DNA of 64,000 nt, taken from Leptoclinus maculatus (taxonomy: Eukaryota > Chordata > Actinopteri > Perciformes > Stichaeidae). How positions within the stretch are numbered: the first letter of the stretch is position 1; each line of letters opens with the position of its first letter. Of the stretch, positions 1-13,300 are shown one piece after another. The DNA lies in NCBI GenBank assembly GCA_032191485.1, contig JAVDOI010000003.1:7776986-7840985 (forward strand), read 5' to 3'. Under the pieces are notes generated by a model, which made no database searches, was not told where the DNA came from, and saw nothing but the letters and a program-made list of their open reading frames with translations. The position numbers were made by a program, and so were the translations under genes.

Positions 1-96
1 AATGCAAAAAGAAAGGTCGTGTTTCAAGCCGCCATCCATCATTTTTACTGTTGGGGTTGCAGACTTTGGGTTTTGCACGTTTTGGCAGTGTGGGGT

Positions 97-97
<1 letters not shown>

Positions 98-149
<52 letters not shown>
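98..149. repeat. (GT)n microsatellite
   Basis: Uninterrupted GT dinucleotide tract of about 26 units, directly visible. Confidence 0.97.
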
Positions 150-150
<1 letters not shown>

Positions 151-260
151 ACAGTGTGCACTTTTAAGACAAACTGTCCGATGAAAGAGGAGCCCTCGGC
201 CTTGCAGTGGCCCCCATCATCCATCTAGTGATGTCACTTGCGAGTGTGTGCGTCGGTGAG

Positions 261-263
<3 letters not shown>

Positions 264-312
<49 letters not shown>
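264..312. repeat. (GT)n microsatellite
   Basis: Uninterrupted GT dinucleotide tract of about 24 units. Confidence 0.97.
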
Positions 313-313
<1 letters not shown>

Positions 314-857
314 CTGCATATGTCTGTTGGTGTGTGGAGTCTCAGCCAAGTGACCCTGCAGTAAGGCCTTTGGGAAGTAAGGGGGGGGGGGGGGGTGAAT
401 ATGGGTTGACAGGTGGAAGGATGAGGCTGCAGCTCTCTTCGGTAGTCCGTGCACCTCTTAAGTATGTGAGTGTTGTAGTATGGAGCACTTGTCAAAGCCA
501 GACCCCACCCATGTTCAGCGGGGAACCTGAAACCTCTCGGTACATGGCAGCAGGAAAGGAGAGGGAGCGAAGAAAAAGAGTGGGGGAGACATTCAGGGGG
601 CCCAGAGTGCCAGAGGTATCATTACCTTTCCATTTCACTTGATGAAACCCATTTGGCTGGATTAGTTTCACACTCTCAATGGGACCCCGAGGTGAAGGGA
701 GCCTCCTATCAGGATTAGCGGGTTGCAGACAGCCTGGTGATGAAGAGGAAGAAGAACCTCTGTGCACTGGCTCCGCCTTTCTCCACAACAAAGAGAAACG
801 TAGCTCGTTTCTGCAGACTAACAGAGGCGGCTTCATGCTTGGCAGGCTACAGGCGCG

Positions 858-860
<3 letters not shown>

Positions 861-902
<42 letters not shown>
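861..902. repeat. (GT)n microsatellite
   Basis: Uninterrupted GT dinucleotide tract of about 21 units. Confidence 0.97.
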
Positions 903-903
<1 letters not shown>

Positions 904-1475
904 CGTGTTTTGACGAGAGAAAGTGGACAGAGAGTCAGCCAAGTTGCCAGTCTGAATGAGAATGAAGGACGGTGATTGGACTTGCCAAATTGGAGGGGAT
1001 ATTAAATCTAGGAAGCAAAACCACTTGATAATGAGATTTTAGTTTTTCTTTGGCACTGAGTGAGCGGGAGATCGCACGAGCACGTGAGTGCACGTGCGAA
1101 TGTGTGTGACGGTACGTGTTTGTGTTCACACCTGTGGGCTCCGTCATCTTGGCTCCTGATTATCTGCAGCATAAATCAACGGTGGGTGCGTCGCCATGGC
1201 AGCCAGCGGTGGGCCGGGTGCTGGCGATGGTAGCGGGAGAGCGCCAGAGCTCTTCCATTAACCTTTAAAGGACTTGGTATTTATTTTAGTAGCAGCGCTA
1301 TGAATATAGATTCGTCATTTTGTAAAAAGGAAATGACCAGGTAATAAAAAGGCTGAGGGTCCTGCTAAGGTCTCTCTCTCTCTCTCTGCCCGGTCTTTAG
1401 CCACACTAGCCTCTCGGCTCTCGCCATTGACGGTCTGTTGGATAGTTGGCCGTTCCACCACTTTGTTCGTTCTCT

Positions 1476-1775
1476 CAACAACTATTGGATGCATTACCAT
1501 GACATTTGATACAGACGTCCGTGGCCCCCTCAGGATTAATTCTAACAACTTTGGTGATGCACTGACTTTTTGCCTGGCACCATCATCAGCTCAAATTTTT
1601 AATTGCGCCAATACTTCAGTTTATGACTACCTCGATATCTACAAAGTTATTCTTTTTTTTCCATCGGATTTGGCTGTACTTTGTGTTTTGTGCTAATCTA
1701 AGAAATATTAAAGCACCGCTGTGCTTATGTACAGCCTCATACTGCTGCTAGCATGGCTGCAGACTCTCAGTCGTG
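1476..1775 (+). repeat. Teleost interspersed repeat, family A, copy 1
   Basis: Diverged copy of an interspersed repeat I recognise from fish genomes. Its right part (tail with GCTAGCATGGCTG near 1748) matches the copy ending near 57120, and its middle part corresponds to the copies at 4398-4505 (opposite strand) and 62299-62418. No terminal repeats or target duplication could be fixed, so the edges are approximate and the class (DNA element or other) is unknown. Confidence 0.65.
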
Positions 1776-2805
1776 TACTGAAACCAGCCTGTTTTCAACA
1801 TCCGCTGCTTCTTCAGTGTTCCCTCAGTAAACTGATGGCAAAGACTTTGGGGGATGAGCACTACAAATCTTCTCACCATCCTACAACCTGCTTGGTCACA
1901 AACAGGTTGAGAGACTTGTCTTATGAGGTGCTTGGTTACATACAGCTGCGTGTGAAATCTTTACGTGTAGAATTCCTTCAGACTGAACATCTGCTCAGCC
2001 ATGGACAGAGGCCAGTTAACAACCACTGCATAATGTGCTGTCAAGGAGAAAAATCGGAGGGAGAAAACAGCCCTATAAAACACACCTGAGGTTCATCATT
2101 GAACTTGTAAAACTGGTAATATGGATTACCGTAAAACTAATAGTAGCCAAAACATGTGCCCTGGGCTGCTTGCAGAGTTTTTTTTTGTTATACGCACGTA
2201 TACGATTCTCCTGTCTGGGAAGAACGTCACCGGGAACGGACAAAAAGTCGACGTTTGGAGCAGCGGCAGCAGCAGCCTCGGGGGCAACGCACTGCAGAAG
2301 GGTCTCTTTGTGCGCCGGGGATCGTGGAACCCTTTGGCTGCCATTGGCTGGTCAAAAAGCAGTAAGTGAAGCCTCTGTAACCATTCAATTCAACTGTGCC
2401 ACATGATTTCTTGGTGAGTAATCAACAAATGGGCACTCAGTGAAAGCAGCATGGCATCCAGGCCTAATGAGCCGGAGGCAGAGGGGAGGAGTCGGGGGAT
2501 AGGGGCATGAGAGGGGGGGGGGGGGGGACTGTGATGCAGTACAGGCTGTAAGTGCAGAAAAGAATGTGAAGGAGGGACGAGAAGTAAGAAAAAAAAACCC
2601 ACAGATGATTCACATGCGGCCTGTGGAAGGAACCGCTTCAGAGGCCAGAGTACAAAAGCGAGACAAAGAACTAAATAAAACACTTTCATGATGAAAATGT
2701 GGTGTCGTTTTCAATGGGTGTGATGCAACAAATTGCCGTTGAAAATCCGAGCAAATGAGACACGCACGCTCACCCGGCATGAGACTGATGAAAAGCCCCA
2801 GCACG

Positions 2806-2926
<121 letters not shown>

Positions 2927-4130
2927 CAGCAGCCATGTGTGGGGCTGTAAATCTCTGAGTGCGATGGTCACGGCTGTGTGGATCTGGATTGTTTCAAGCT
3001 AAGTTAAGAAGGTCCCGGCCAAGAGATGACACTCCCTCCTTCATGGTTCCTCTCTCCAGGCACATTCAGACCTCGACTAGTACTCTCATTCATACAGCGG
3101 AGAGCGGAAACACAAATATGGGTCGTTGATGTTGTTGACTACTTCATATTGGCTCAATATTATTGATTCTGAAACTCATCAAAGGAGACAGAGATAAGTG
3201 ACGGCAGTAACTTTAACATTGACCGGATTTTCCCGGTGACGGTTCTCGCAAATCTAAATTCAATTTTTTTGATCGCTCCAGGGCTGTAAGAAGCAATATA
3301 CAGGAGGGCGGGGAGTGCTAATTTGTACCCACTGTTACACGAAAATGTGAGACTCCAAGAGGAGAGGAAAGAAAGGCACAGTTTCCATAGTAACGGTTTT
3401 CAGACTAAGTGGTTATCTTCGCTCGCTCTCAGTTTTTCTGTTGATTTGCTCTCTCTCTCTTCTCCGTTTCTCTCACAGTTTCCTCTCTTCTTCTTTTTTT
3501 TTTTTGGTGGGAATAAATCAACCGCCAGCGAGTTTAGTAAATAAGCAGCGCGAAGGAGGGAGCTGGGCTGCATTCATTAAGATGTAAAGAGAGGACATGA
3601 GAGGAGGATCAGGATTCACACAAATACGCGCAAAAGACGAAAAAGAGAACGGAATCAACACAGACAGAGATGCACAAAAATCACGGAATGAAACAAACGA
3701 ATACAATTCCTAATCCAGACACACACCTGGAAAAATGCTTTCAGTGGCACGAATACAGAGGAGCGACATGGCACGACCCAATCTAGACATGCAGCGGCAC
3801 AACTATTCCTGCCCTATATTTCATATTTAATCTGCCGCGCTGGAGGATTTCTTGGCCCAGTGCACAGTGTAATCTTGTCGAGGGGCAGATGGCACGCTCG
3901 CAGTGTCAATCGGATCCTCTGGATTGGGACGGTGGAGGCGAAGAGTTCTCCAGGGGCCGCCGTGCAGGCCCGCCACGCCAGGGTCAGCAGGTTCGGCTGA
4001 CCAGCGACAGCATCGGAAGCAGACGGTCACCTTCTTTTCCCCAGGCTACGCCCAGACCTGGTAATGACTTTGAGGCAGGCTAGGATTAGGATTAGCCCAG
4101 GCGCCGATGTAACAGGCCTGTCTTGTTCCC

Positions 4131-4135
<5 letters not shown>

Positions 4136-4161
<26 letters not shown>
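4136..4161. repeat. (CA)n microsatellite
   Basis: Perfect CA tract of about 13 units. Confidence 0.95.
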
Positions 4162-4397
4162 CTCATGGATTCTCCGTATCTCTTTTACACACATTTACGC
4201 TGCTGTTTATGCAACTCGCTGGCAGCCCGAGGATGCAGTTTCCACTCCAGACGGAAAAAGGAGATGAAGTCTTGGTTGCCACTTGCCAACATCGTGTGCC
4301 AACTGAGGAGTCCTTGTTATGAGAAAGGACACACATGCGCATGCTAAATGCTAAAATCAGCACGTTCACACGCCAATGTTCTACTGCGTGTAACGTT

Positions 4398-4505
4398 CAA
4401 CCATCTTGGCTTAGCGCGCTAACATTTGCTTCTTGGCACTGAACACAAAGTTCAGCTGAGGCTAATGGGAATGCCGTGGACATTTGGTCATAAACAAAAG
4501 TGATG
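4398..4505 (-). repeat. Teleost interspersed repeat, family A, copy 2 (inverted)
   Basis: On the minus strand this segment aligns by eye with 62299-62418: both share a block reading CCTCAGCTG, then a variant of TTTGTGTTCAGTGC, then an AAATGTTA block and AGATGGT. It is therefore a fragment of the same family lying in the opposite orientation. Confidence 0.65.
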
Positions 4506-5480
4506 AATGCTTTGAAATGTTGGCAACCAGCGGGGAACTACAGGAGATTTACTGTTCCCAAGCCAGGGATAGTCAAGTTGGATCACACAAATGAGCTACG
4601 ACACGGACCAACCGAACGGCACGGCCATCCCCAGCAAACTGAGCGTGTAGAGAAGTAGAGAATGGCAACTTTAAAATATGGAAAATGGGCAGAGAAATCA
4701 CAACCCTGGTCTATAAACTACTACGCTTAGTCCGACAGAGGTCCCCACCAAACCCTTTGCCTCTCCTCACCTCTGCAGAGTGCTGCAATTTACAAGGCAG
4801 ATTTATTAAACAGGCCAGCCAGCGCAGTGGCGTTTTGACAGGCTCATTTGCATGGCTGCAGACGGTCCAACTTGGCTCAGCCTCGCCTCTCCTCCACCAC
4901 CAAAAACAATCTCACCTTCAATTACCAGACATCTCTGATGAGATGAGGGAGTGTGCGATCCTCCAGATTGACCAGGGAGGGAGGGGGAGAGACACATGCG
5001 GAGAGAGATGAATGGCTCCGCCGGCGTCCCGGAGCACTGGAGACGAATGAGAATAAATGAATGAATGGGACTGTAATGAAAAGAGGGGGGGGGGACAGGA
5101 CATTCGGAGTGGTCGGTCTAGCTGTTAAAAGAATTGGAAAAGAGGACAAAATGAGCAAAAGCTGAGTCCCAGGCTGAGGGCCGTACAACTGTGTCTGTTG
5201 GGCTCAACGAGGGGGTTTTGAAGAATTCTGAGAACTTTTAGAGGAGTTTTTAAAGTCCTACCCCCGCTGTGAAATAACTCGCACATCGAGCCAAGGAATG
5301 TGCTGAAGAATTTAAAAGCAAATCTGAACGTGATATGTAAGCAGGTTAAAGACCACGTCAATAACTGCAGGGGACACGCGAGAGGACATTATGACGAATC
5401 TAATCTGTAAAGATTGGGACGGACACACTTCAGTTCCTGCTGCATGATTTCATTCAGCGGCTTGGCCTCGTCCAACCGTT
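4506..5480. other. Non-coding stretch
   Basis: No gene recognised. A short G run is present at about 5085-5094. Open frames on either strand lack domain signatures. Confidence 0.6.
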
Positions 5481-5755
5481 GCAAACTTCCCCTACCAGCG
5501 CCTCGCGCTATATCTCGATTGTTTAAAAGTCGTGTTGTGAGGCAGAGTGTTCCTCAGCACCCGGCAGCAGGGGACTTCCGTAAGCCTTTGAACAGATCCA
5601 GGCTAGCTGTTTCTGTTTCCCGGGCCCTTATGCTAAGCTAACAGGCTGCGGCTTCATATTGACCGTACAAACGCGAGGCTGCTGTCAATCTTCTTATCTA
5701 ACTCTCAGGCCAGGAAGCCTAAAGAGCCTACATCCCAAAGTATCAAATCATTAAT
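5481..5755 (+). repeat. Teleost interspersed repeat, family B, copy 1
   Basis: Recognised as a degraded copy of a common fish repeat. Diagnostic pieces are TATGCTAAGCTAA near 5628, GCTTCATATTGACCGTAC near 5651 and CTTATCTAACTCTC near 5692. The same family occurs in the opposite orientation at 35262-35350 and 35678-35800. Edges are approximate. Confidence 0.6.
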
Positions 5756-8549
5756 GGAAGTGAAAAAGTAAATCACCAGAGCCCTCTCACACGACCAACC
5801 CATAATCAGGTTTAAAAACGCAAAACCCACATGCTAACGTCGCTCCTGTTCCGACTGAACACAAATGTTGCCGTGTGAAAGCTTCACAGAAGAACAGCTA
5901 CTCACTTTTCCATATGATTGCACAGAAAAAAAGAGACAGAATAGAGGGAGAGACAGAGGGGGGGGGGGGACGTACAGAATAGAGAGGGTTTGCTCGGCTA
6001 AACATTTGCTTTGGCAGGCCCAGAAGTGGAGGGGCGGCGTTCTGCTAGTCCCCCGACATGCATCCAGAGGAGCCCCTCTGTCTTGACCATAAATCTGAAT
6101 GGAGTGGGAGTTATCATACTTTCCCCCCTCCCCGGCTAAACCCCGCATTCCTCCCAGACACCGCTTCGTACAAACAAAGTGGCCTGTTCCCACCGCTCGA
6201 CATTGGGAAAGGCGATGGTTTGTCATGGAAAAATCCCGAGGCATCTCAAGAGTCCTTTAGAAGTTGTTTTCTTTCTTTCTTTTTTTCTTTGCTCCCTCTC
6301 CCCCACAAGGCTCAGCAATGGATCAGCACTTCGCCCAGTGGCTGCATTTTTCTCTCTATGTGACAGGGAGGAAACTAAGTTGGACATGTAGTTCACACAT
6401 AGATGTCAGTCCGTATCAGACAAAGAGGAAAACTAAACGTCTAAATGCACTGTGAAGAGAAGTGAGCTCCACACACACACATGTGGGAGCTGAGAGAAAC
6501 ACACAGAGCTAATTCAGACCCGGCAGAAAAGCCCAAAGATGCAGAGGATGCACACGCACACACACACACATACATATATATGAAATGAGTGTGCATTGGG
6601 GGGGCAAGTCGTTATAGAAAACCCTGGTAACACATTCCAGGAGTCTGCCTCCTCCCTCAAAGGGAGCCTTTTGTCATGACTGAAAGGCAGAGGGGTTACA
6701 GGGTTTCTCCCTTCAGGGTGCCGAGAATAATGCTCGCTCTCAAGACAATGACCTCAGCCTGACTCTCTCTGTGCGCACGCATACGTATATGCATGTGTGC
6801 GTCTGGGAGACACTGGGACAGGACGCTGTACGTATGCATGATGGAGCGTGGATGGCGGAGAGAGAGAAAGTCAAGAGAAGCAGAAAGAGAAGCAGGAAGT
6901 GGTCGGTCGAGGATGGATTAGGAGGGAATGGGGGGGGGGGGGGATAGATCCTCAGGGGGGGAAGTATCCCCCCCCCTTTTCCCCAGTGTCTGTCCATGGT
7001 GAAATGATCTGTAGATGACATTGGTAAGGGCCGGAGGTAATGTAAAGCGCACACACGCAGCCAGGCCCAGGGAGCGGTGGGCTCCAACAGGAAATTCCTT
7101 TACAGCCTTTCTGCTGACTAAGGCCTCCGAGTGGGAATAGAGTAAGAAAGAATGTAATGTATACGGTGTGTGTGTGTGTGTTATTAGGGGTCCAGTTGGG
7201 CCGGCATATGCATAAGCCATTACCACAGGGGTGTCGTTTTCAGAATAAAAGAGCGGTAACATCGTTCAACAAATAAGCAGGTAAAGTGTCATTGCAGCCA
7301 CAAAAACACAGCTGAAGAGTCAAAATATTTATGGCCCAAAGATGATGAATTACATTCGCCCACGTTGCCAATTAATCCTTTTCGTCCCTAGAAACATAAC
7401 CACTAGCATACTTGAAGGAGATCAAAGGTTCAAGGTTCTGTTTATTTGTCCCTAAATTGAGGACATTTTGAGAGGGAGATCGCTCCGCCCTGGTGCCATG
7501 TTGGTCTCGACATTGGTGCGAGAGACTGATGCTCACGCTTGTCTGTTTCATCATACACTCACTCATCAAACCCCCCACTACGACCACACCCACTCGGTAT
7601 CATCATGTGTGTACAAGGGAGGGAGGGAGGGAGAGGGGGGGAAGAGAGAGAGTAGCCATCTTTACAGACAGCCTCCATGTTGCAGAGCCAGCGCGCTGCA
7701 CAGGTGTCCCTCCACAGTGACCTACATCAGCCCATCTGATGCCACCACAGACGTTTCATCGACCGCCTCGCTGCTTCTCCTCAGGCATCCAGTGAGGCCA
7801 AGTTGGGAGAGAACTTTTTTTTTTTTTAATTGCAGCGATGTGATATGATTAATGCGGCTGGTGATGAACAATGATGTCAGAACATGTGAACACGTCTGAG
7901 GGACGGATGCTGCGGCTGAGAGAAAAGGAGTGGCAGGCTGAGACTGGGGGCGGGTCCATATGGAGCGACAGCGCCATCAAGTGAACCTCTTCTTGTACTG
8001 CAGGTACACAGGTTTCATATTGTAACACGCACAGACACTGCTTCCATTTTTATACCTTCCCAGAACTTGAGATTGAAAATCTTGCATTTGAAATTTGTTT
8101 AAATCTAATAAAATATACTAACTATGTCAAGCGGAATTTTGGAGAAGTGTGTCTAAAAGGATGCACAAGACTTCTAGAAATATGTCCGTTTAATGCAACC
8201 ATCTTGGGTTTGAATATTTCCCTCACAGTAAGCTATCCTTCAGTGGCTGGACCGCTATACAACCTGATGCAGGGTCCTGTACACACGAGGGGAAACAGTT
8301 TAGAATGCATTACATTGCAAAGTCATTGGATCTGTACACCAAACCCACTACTCCAAGTGCAAAAGAACACAATTCTAAAATGAATAATTCTGTAATTCTA
8401 ATTCTTTGTATTAGCTATATAATTCATGATTGGGGCACAGATAGCAATACAGCTGCTCTGTAGCATCACCGTAGGGTAAATAAAGGGACCGTTTCAGTGA
8501 TCCTTTAGTTGAGGTTTTGACCAAAACGAGCTGTGAGGAACCTTTACCT
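5756..8549. other. Non-coding stretch left of bsdc1
   Basis: No exon recognised on either strand. It contains short CA/GT tracts (about 6548-6570 and 7166-7181) and G/C runs (about 5950-5960 and 6930-6944). The right edge is set by a possible bsdc1 polyadenylation signal, so part of 8.0-8.5 kb could be beyond the transcript. Confidence 0.6.
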
Positions 8550-8555
8550 TTTATT
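8550..8555 (-). terminator. Candidate bsdc1 polyadenylation signal
   Basis: Minus-strand AATAAA. It is the first canonical hexamer I found downstream of the bsdc1 stop codon and implies a 3' UTR of about 1.8 kb. Position and strand are right, but the site is unproven; an earlier non-canonical signal is possible. Confidence 0.3.
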
Positions 8556-10356
8556 GTGCGATAGAGCTGCTCTTTCTACGCAATAGTTCAGCGGTTAGTT
8601 GGTGTTATCAGCAAACAGTTTTGGTAGGAGTGGTGATTTCCTCTGCGTTGCATGCTCTGTAATTGAAGATCCTCAGCACCACTAATTATAATGTGTCCGT
8701 AGCCCAGTCTGGTTTGAACAGACCCGTCTGGCTTTTCCCTCTTTAGTAGCAATAAGGCCATATACACAACAATGCACGACACTACGCCCACGAGCCATGA
8801 ATCCTTTAATGACAATGATCATTTGAAAAAATATAGTGAAATACTCAACTTGAAAAAAGAAAGAAAGACCTTGACAGCAGATTTGAAAACAAGATGAGTG
8901 CAGAACAGCTGTGGTTAGTCCAACGTGTGAATCCGAAGGAAAGACACAGCCGAGAATCATAGACATGCAACACATCAGAACACAAAAACCTGAAGAACAG
9001 CCAATGTCTTTACCAGAAAACATACAACTCAACAGCAACCGTCTGCACAATGTTCTGCATGGTGTTGCACAGACATGCAATCCGAAGCACATTATATAAT
9101 AATTAAGCGTGTATTTTAGTATAAATATTACATCTCTAGGATTATTTTAGTCTCGCCTTACGTTACAGATGATGGAGAGGGAAATGCAGAGAAGCATGGA
9201 GCGTGCTCTCGTCGCTCCTCGGTCTACCGGAACCGCCGGCTGAGCCACTTCGTTCCAAAACACGGTGCCGACAGAGCAACTTTTAAACTTTGCAGATTTG
9301 TCGCATTTTCCTAAATCACATGCTGCCGTCCATGTCAAGCCAAAGAATCCGGCACCGCGACACCGGGAGCGCTTTGAATTCTCCTCGTTTAGTCACGTAC
9401 GACCTCTCGCTCTACTAAGTCAGAACTAATGAATTCCCACGACCCAAATAAGACAAACAACTCATTCAAAAAGTGACACCGGAGTTACAGCCTGCAACAA
9501 GCTCATATATTCAAACGACTCACATGATATGACAGAGAGAGGGGAGAGAACCAACAACGACATGTCAGCTGGTTGTGCAACTGACAAAAAAAAAAAGCAT
9601 TTGGATAACTATCACACTGCGGTGTGTTTTACAAGGCCATATATCTAGAGTTGGGAGTGAATCCAAAATGAAAAGTGCTCTGTGAATGAAGGCCAAAATA
9701 TATCTATAGCTGTTTGTTTTTTTCATTTTGAAGATTCTCTTGCATAATAAAGATGAGAAAGAGCGGGGGGGGGCGGCACAGGTAGAATTAAATCAATTGA
9801 TCATCATCGTTCAAAAAAAAAAAAAATCATAAGAGAAGTCCTTCATCTCAGGAAGATGACAAGCAGCGTTATAGTTTCTGGCTATTCTGCAGCCTGCCGT
9901 TACGTCATCGCCCAACTAGCAATGCACTCGCGACATACGTTATGTATATAATGGCATAAAGAAAAAGGGGGAACCAGCTCCTCCCCCCCGCTGCAGTGAT
10001 ACCTTTCACATTCTGACTTGTCACTGCGTGTCCTTAAGCTTTAAAAAAAAAAAAAAAAGAAAAAGGTAGTGACTAGTGTCGTATGCTCTCTAAGTCAGAA
10101 GTTACTCCAGGAGCCGTTACCCTCGCTAGAGGCCTATCTGCGCTAAACTGACAGAGCAGGGTAATTCTTATTGCCTTGGTCTTCCAGTTGCTCTTTACAA
10201 CAGGTTCGCCAATATGGTCCAAACCCGCCGGAAAATCCCCTACTGACGATCATGACATGGTGACAGTGTGGACAAAGAGTTTAAAACACGTTAAGCATGG
10301 CCCGTCTGCCGAGAACTAGCTTTAATGGCGGAACAGAGTTCGTGTTGCGGTGGCTC
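8556..10356 (-). other. Probable bsdc1 3' UTR
   Basis: Sequence between the bsdc1 stop codon and the first canonical downstream polyadenylation hexamer. It is AT-rich, with A/T homopolymers (about 9585-9596, 9813-9826 and 10043-10058). No coding signature is visible, and the UTR extent is inferred only from the hexamer. Confidence 0.4.
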
Positions 10357-13300
10357 TCATTCCCAGTTCTCCCAGTCTTCATCCATCTGGTCAAAAAATA
10401 AAAAAAAGAATTTGGGTTAGGGTTAGTGAAACGCTCTAAATTCTTCATATATTAAAGTGGAAACCGCTTCTAGTGATCAACCACTTATATGGACAGATCA
10501 TTGCTAAACAAATGCTGTTTGAACTATTTGCTGATAACATTAGTAATAAAGTAGTCTGCTTACAGTGTTCATTGTGGGTCAATGTATGAAAAAAAAAAAA
10601 AAAAGTTTAAATCATTTATTTTGCTTTACTCCTGATCCGGCTGGCTACCGGACGCTGGTGCTGCGTGCGTTTAGAAATAAAGATGGGAAAAAGAAAGTCA
10701 TCTTCTCTCAATGAATATCTCCTCAAAGCGTGTGTCAAACAGCCAGAAACCAGCCAACTAGACGCAGCAGCGAAACTCCTCCGGCTGCCATGTGCAGTCT
10801 ACAGAAAACTAACGCGCACAGGGGATCGATGATGCCCGTTCACGTAATGTCCCCTTCGAGGGAAACTATGCCACCGCGGCGTGGAAAGCACGTGGAGACG
10901 AACGCCCTGAGCTCCTCGTCCGACAGGTCATCTGCATGCTCCGCCCACGCTGCACAATGACACAGAGCCGCCGGCAATCGAAAGACCCCAAAGCGAGCAC
11001 TTTGTGCCAGAAAGAAGAGCCAGTACATAGCGAAGCTGCCCGTGTCAAAGCATTATATTCATGGAATGGATACACAAATGCCAATCAAGATAGTAGAAAT
11101 AAAGATACAGAAAAAAAAACATTGACAATAATCATCGGCTTGTACTGATCCATACAACTCGGACAGACGTGATCACGAGGAGCGGTTTCCACTGTAACGG
11201 TAGTAAATGCGACGGCACTAACCTCTCCAGAAGCTTCTATTTTAGAGAGTGCCATTTGGACTTCTTCTTCCGTCATGTCCAGGTCAAAGTCTTTCTCCCA
11301 GTCCTCACTCACATCGGTGCTGGACCCTGGAGGAGACGGAAGGACACATTTGGAACTCTGTGTGACCTCGACTCTAAGCCTATTTAGTGGCAACCTCACC
11401 ACCACATCACTGAACTTAATCCTGTCTGGATTCATGCTTCCTCACTGGAACAGTGGGAATCTCACCTTTCTTGCCGTTGTTAGAGGGCGTAGACTTCCCG
11501 CTGTCGGAGTTGAGCTCGAACACTCTCAGGTCCTGCGGCCCCTCCTCCTTCGCCGCTTCTGGTTTAAAGGTGGGGGGGGCAGAAGGCCGCACCGACGCCC
11601 CGTCAACAGTGACCTCTGGCTGGGTTACAGCTTTCACCTGCGCTCCACGAGGCGAGCCACTCTTTCGGGGCCTCTGCTCCTCTCGCGTCTTGTCCGCGGC
11701 GTCTTCCAAGCTGGCTTCTGTCAGTTTCTCGGCGAGCTCCGCGGCGACGGGCTCCCGCCGCGCCGACACCTGCGTCGGCAGGCTGCCGCTGTCGCTGCTG
11801 ACTGAGAGGGCGGCGTCGCGCTCTTCGGCGGGAGACAGGACGGGGCTCAGTAGAGCCGCTCCTAAGGGGGCGGCCGGGTTGGCGGGAAGCCGGGTTAAGC
11901 AGCTGAGTCGAGATGATGACGTAGCGCCGAGGAAATCATCTGACAGGAACAGCATGAACACCAGAGAGGCAGTGTGAGTGACAGATTAACTTAAAAAAAA
12001 AAAACTGTTTGAAACTGAAGACAGCATACCTTCCTCCTCCTCCTCCTCCCAGCCAAGGGTCTCCGTGTGTGTCGTCTGTTCTGCCCTCTGCTTCAGTGCC
12101 ACTCTCCTTGCCTCCTCCTAGAAAACACAATCAGAGGGACATTTTTATGTTTGTTCTTAAATTCTGTGCCACCTCTATGTTGTCGACTACAGGAAGATAA
12201 GTTAATTCTCCTTGTTGTTACGTTGCTGTGGTACTAGATTTATAGATTGTGGATAAAAATGTATCGCAATACTGATTGCCCAATAAAAACAGCCAGTGTA
12301 TTATTTAAAGTTTGACATGTTTTAAGGCCAAATCACAATCATGTTTCAATTAACGTGCTCTAAGATGACATAACACACAACCAGCGCTTTCTGCGGAGCC
12401 ACCGGCAGTGACTCAGGACCTGCAGCATGTTTCAGCCAGCAGGTGGCGCCCAAGACAATCAATTTAAGCTGATGGGAAAAAAAAGACACCTTCTGCAGTT
12501 CAGAACGCACCGCACAAAATAGCACAATTACCTGGTCCAACTGGAAGACTCGGTAGAAATACCTATGCCAGAATTCTGAATGTGCTACAGCTGCCGGCAC
12601 CTGTGAATAAATCAAAATACAAAACAGTCCTCATCTTGTTTACTTGCACTGCCAATTCCTGATGACATCTCGTTATTTTTGCGTTGGACAGCACTTATTG
12701 TCGGTCACTTTGGATACAAGTGTCTGCCAAAAAAAAGATGTACGGTAATGCAGTGGTTCCAGAGTCTGTGCTCCTTAATAATAAGTGATGAGAAAAGCGT
12801 CAATACGCACCATTTTGGTGTAAAGGGCTCGTATAGAGGGACTGTTGACCAAAAGCTCGGAGACTTCTCCCTTCTTGTCTTCCAAACTGAATCTGCACAG
12901 CCAGTTGTCAAACTGCTCCGGGGGGCCTGGACAAAAAGAACCGCTCATTAAAATACATTCAAGAGATGCTAAAGAGTAAATATTATTATCTGATCCATCT
13001 TACAGCTAACCACCTTGCAATTATCACATTATGAATGAAATCTAGCAAACTAACGATGGTGAAAATAAAATGTGTGCATATATACGTGTCACAGCAGCAA
13101 AATCAAGTACAAAATCAGATGCATAGTATAGAGAGTAAGTACTCTAAAGAACCAGCATAGAAGCATGAGCTTCCTTTAAACACAATATAAGTAAACACCA
13201 GTCTTGTCTACTTCACTGTGTGCTGTCTTACCATCAGGCTCATTGCAGTATGTAGCAGGGTCAGCTTGCAAACTGTAGAGACGGGCCTGCAGGACAAACA

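Larger units (their letters stand above)
1..1475. other. Non-coding stretch with microsatellites
   Basis: No supported gene. It holds three (GT)n tracts (98-149, 264-312, 861-902), a G run near 380-396 and a short (TC)n at 1371-1387. Open frames here are translations of the GT/CA tracts (Cys-Val or Thr-His runs) and are not genes. Confidence 0.75.

Noticed and set aside
3827..4030. GC-rich ORF that looked like a possible exon
   Set aside because: The translation in each frame was inspected; no family signature and no consistent splice sites.
5834..6244. 136-codon minus-strand ORF
   Set aside because: No domain or conserved motif, low-complexity segments, no supporting gene structure.
11453..11977. 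Two long plus-strand ORFs over bsdc1 exon 9
   Set aside because: Antisense shadows of the bsdc1 linker exon, whose sense frame and splice sites are clear.
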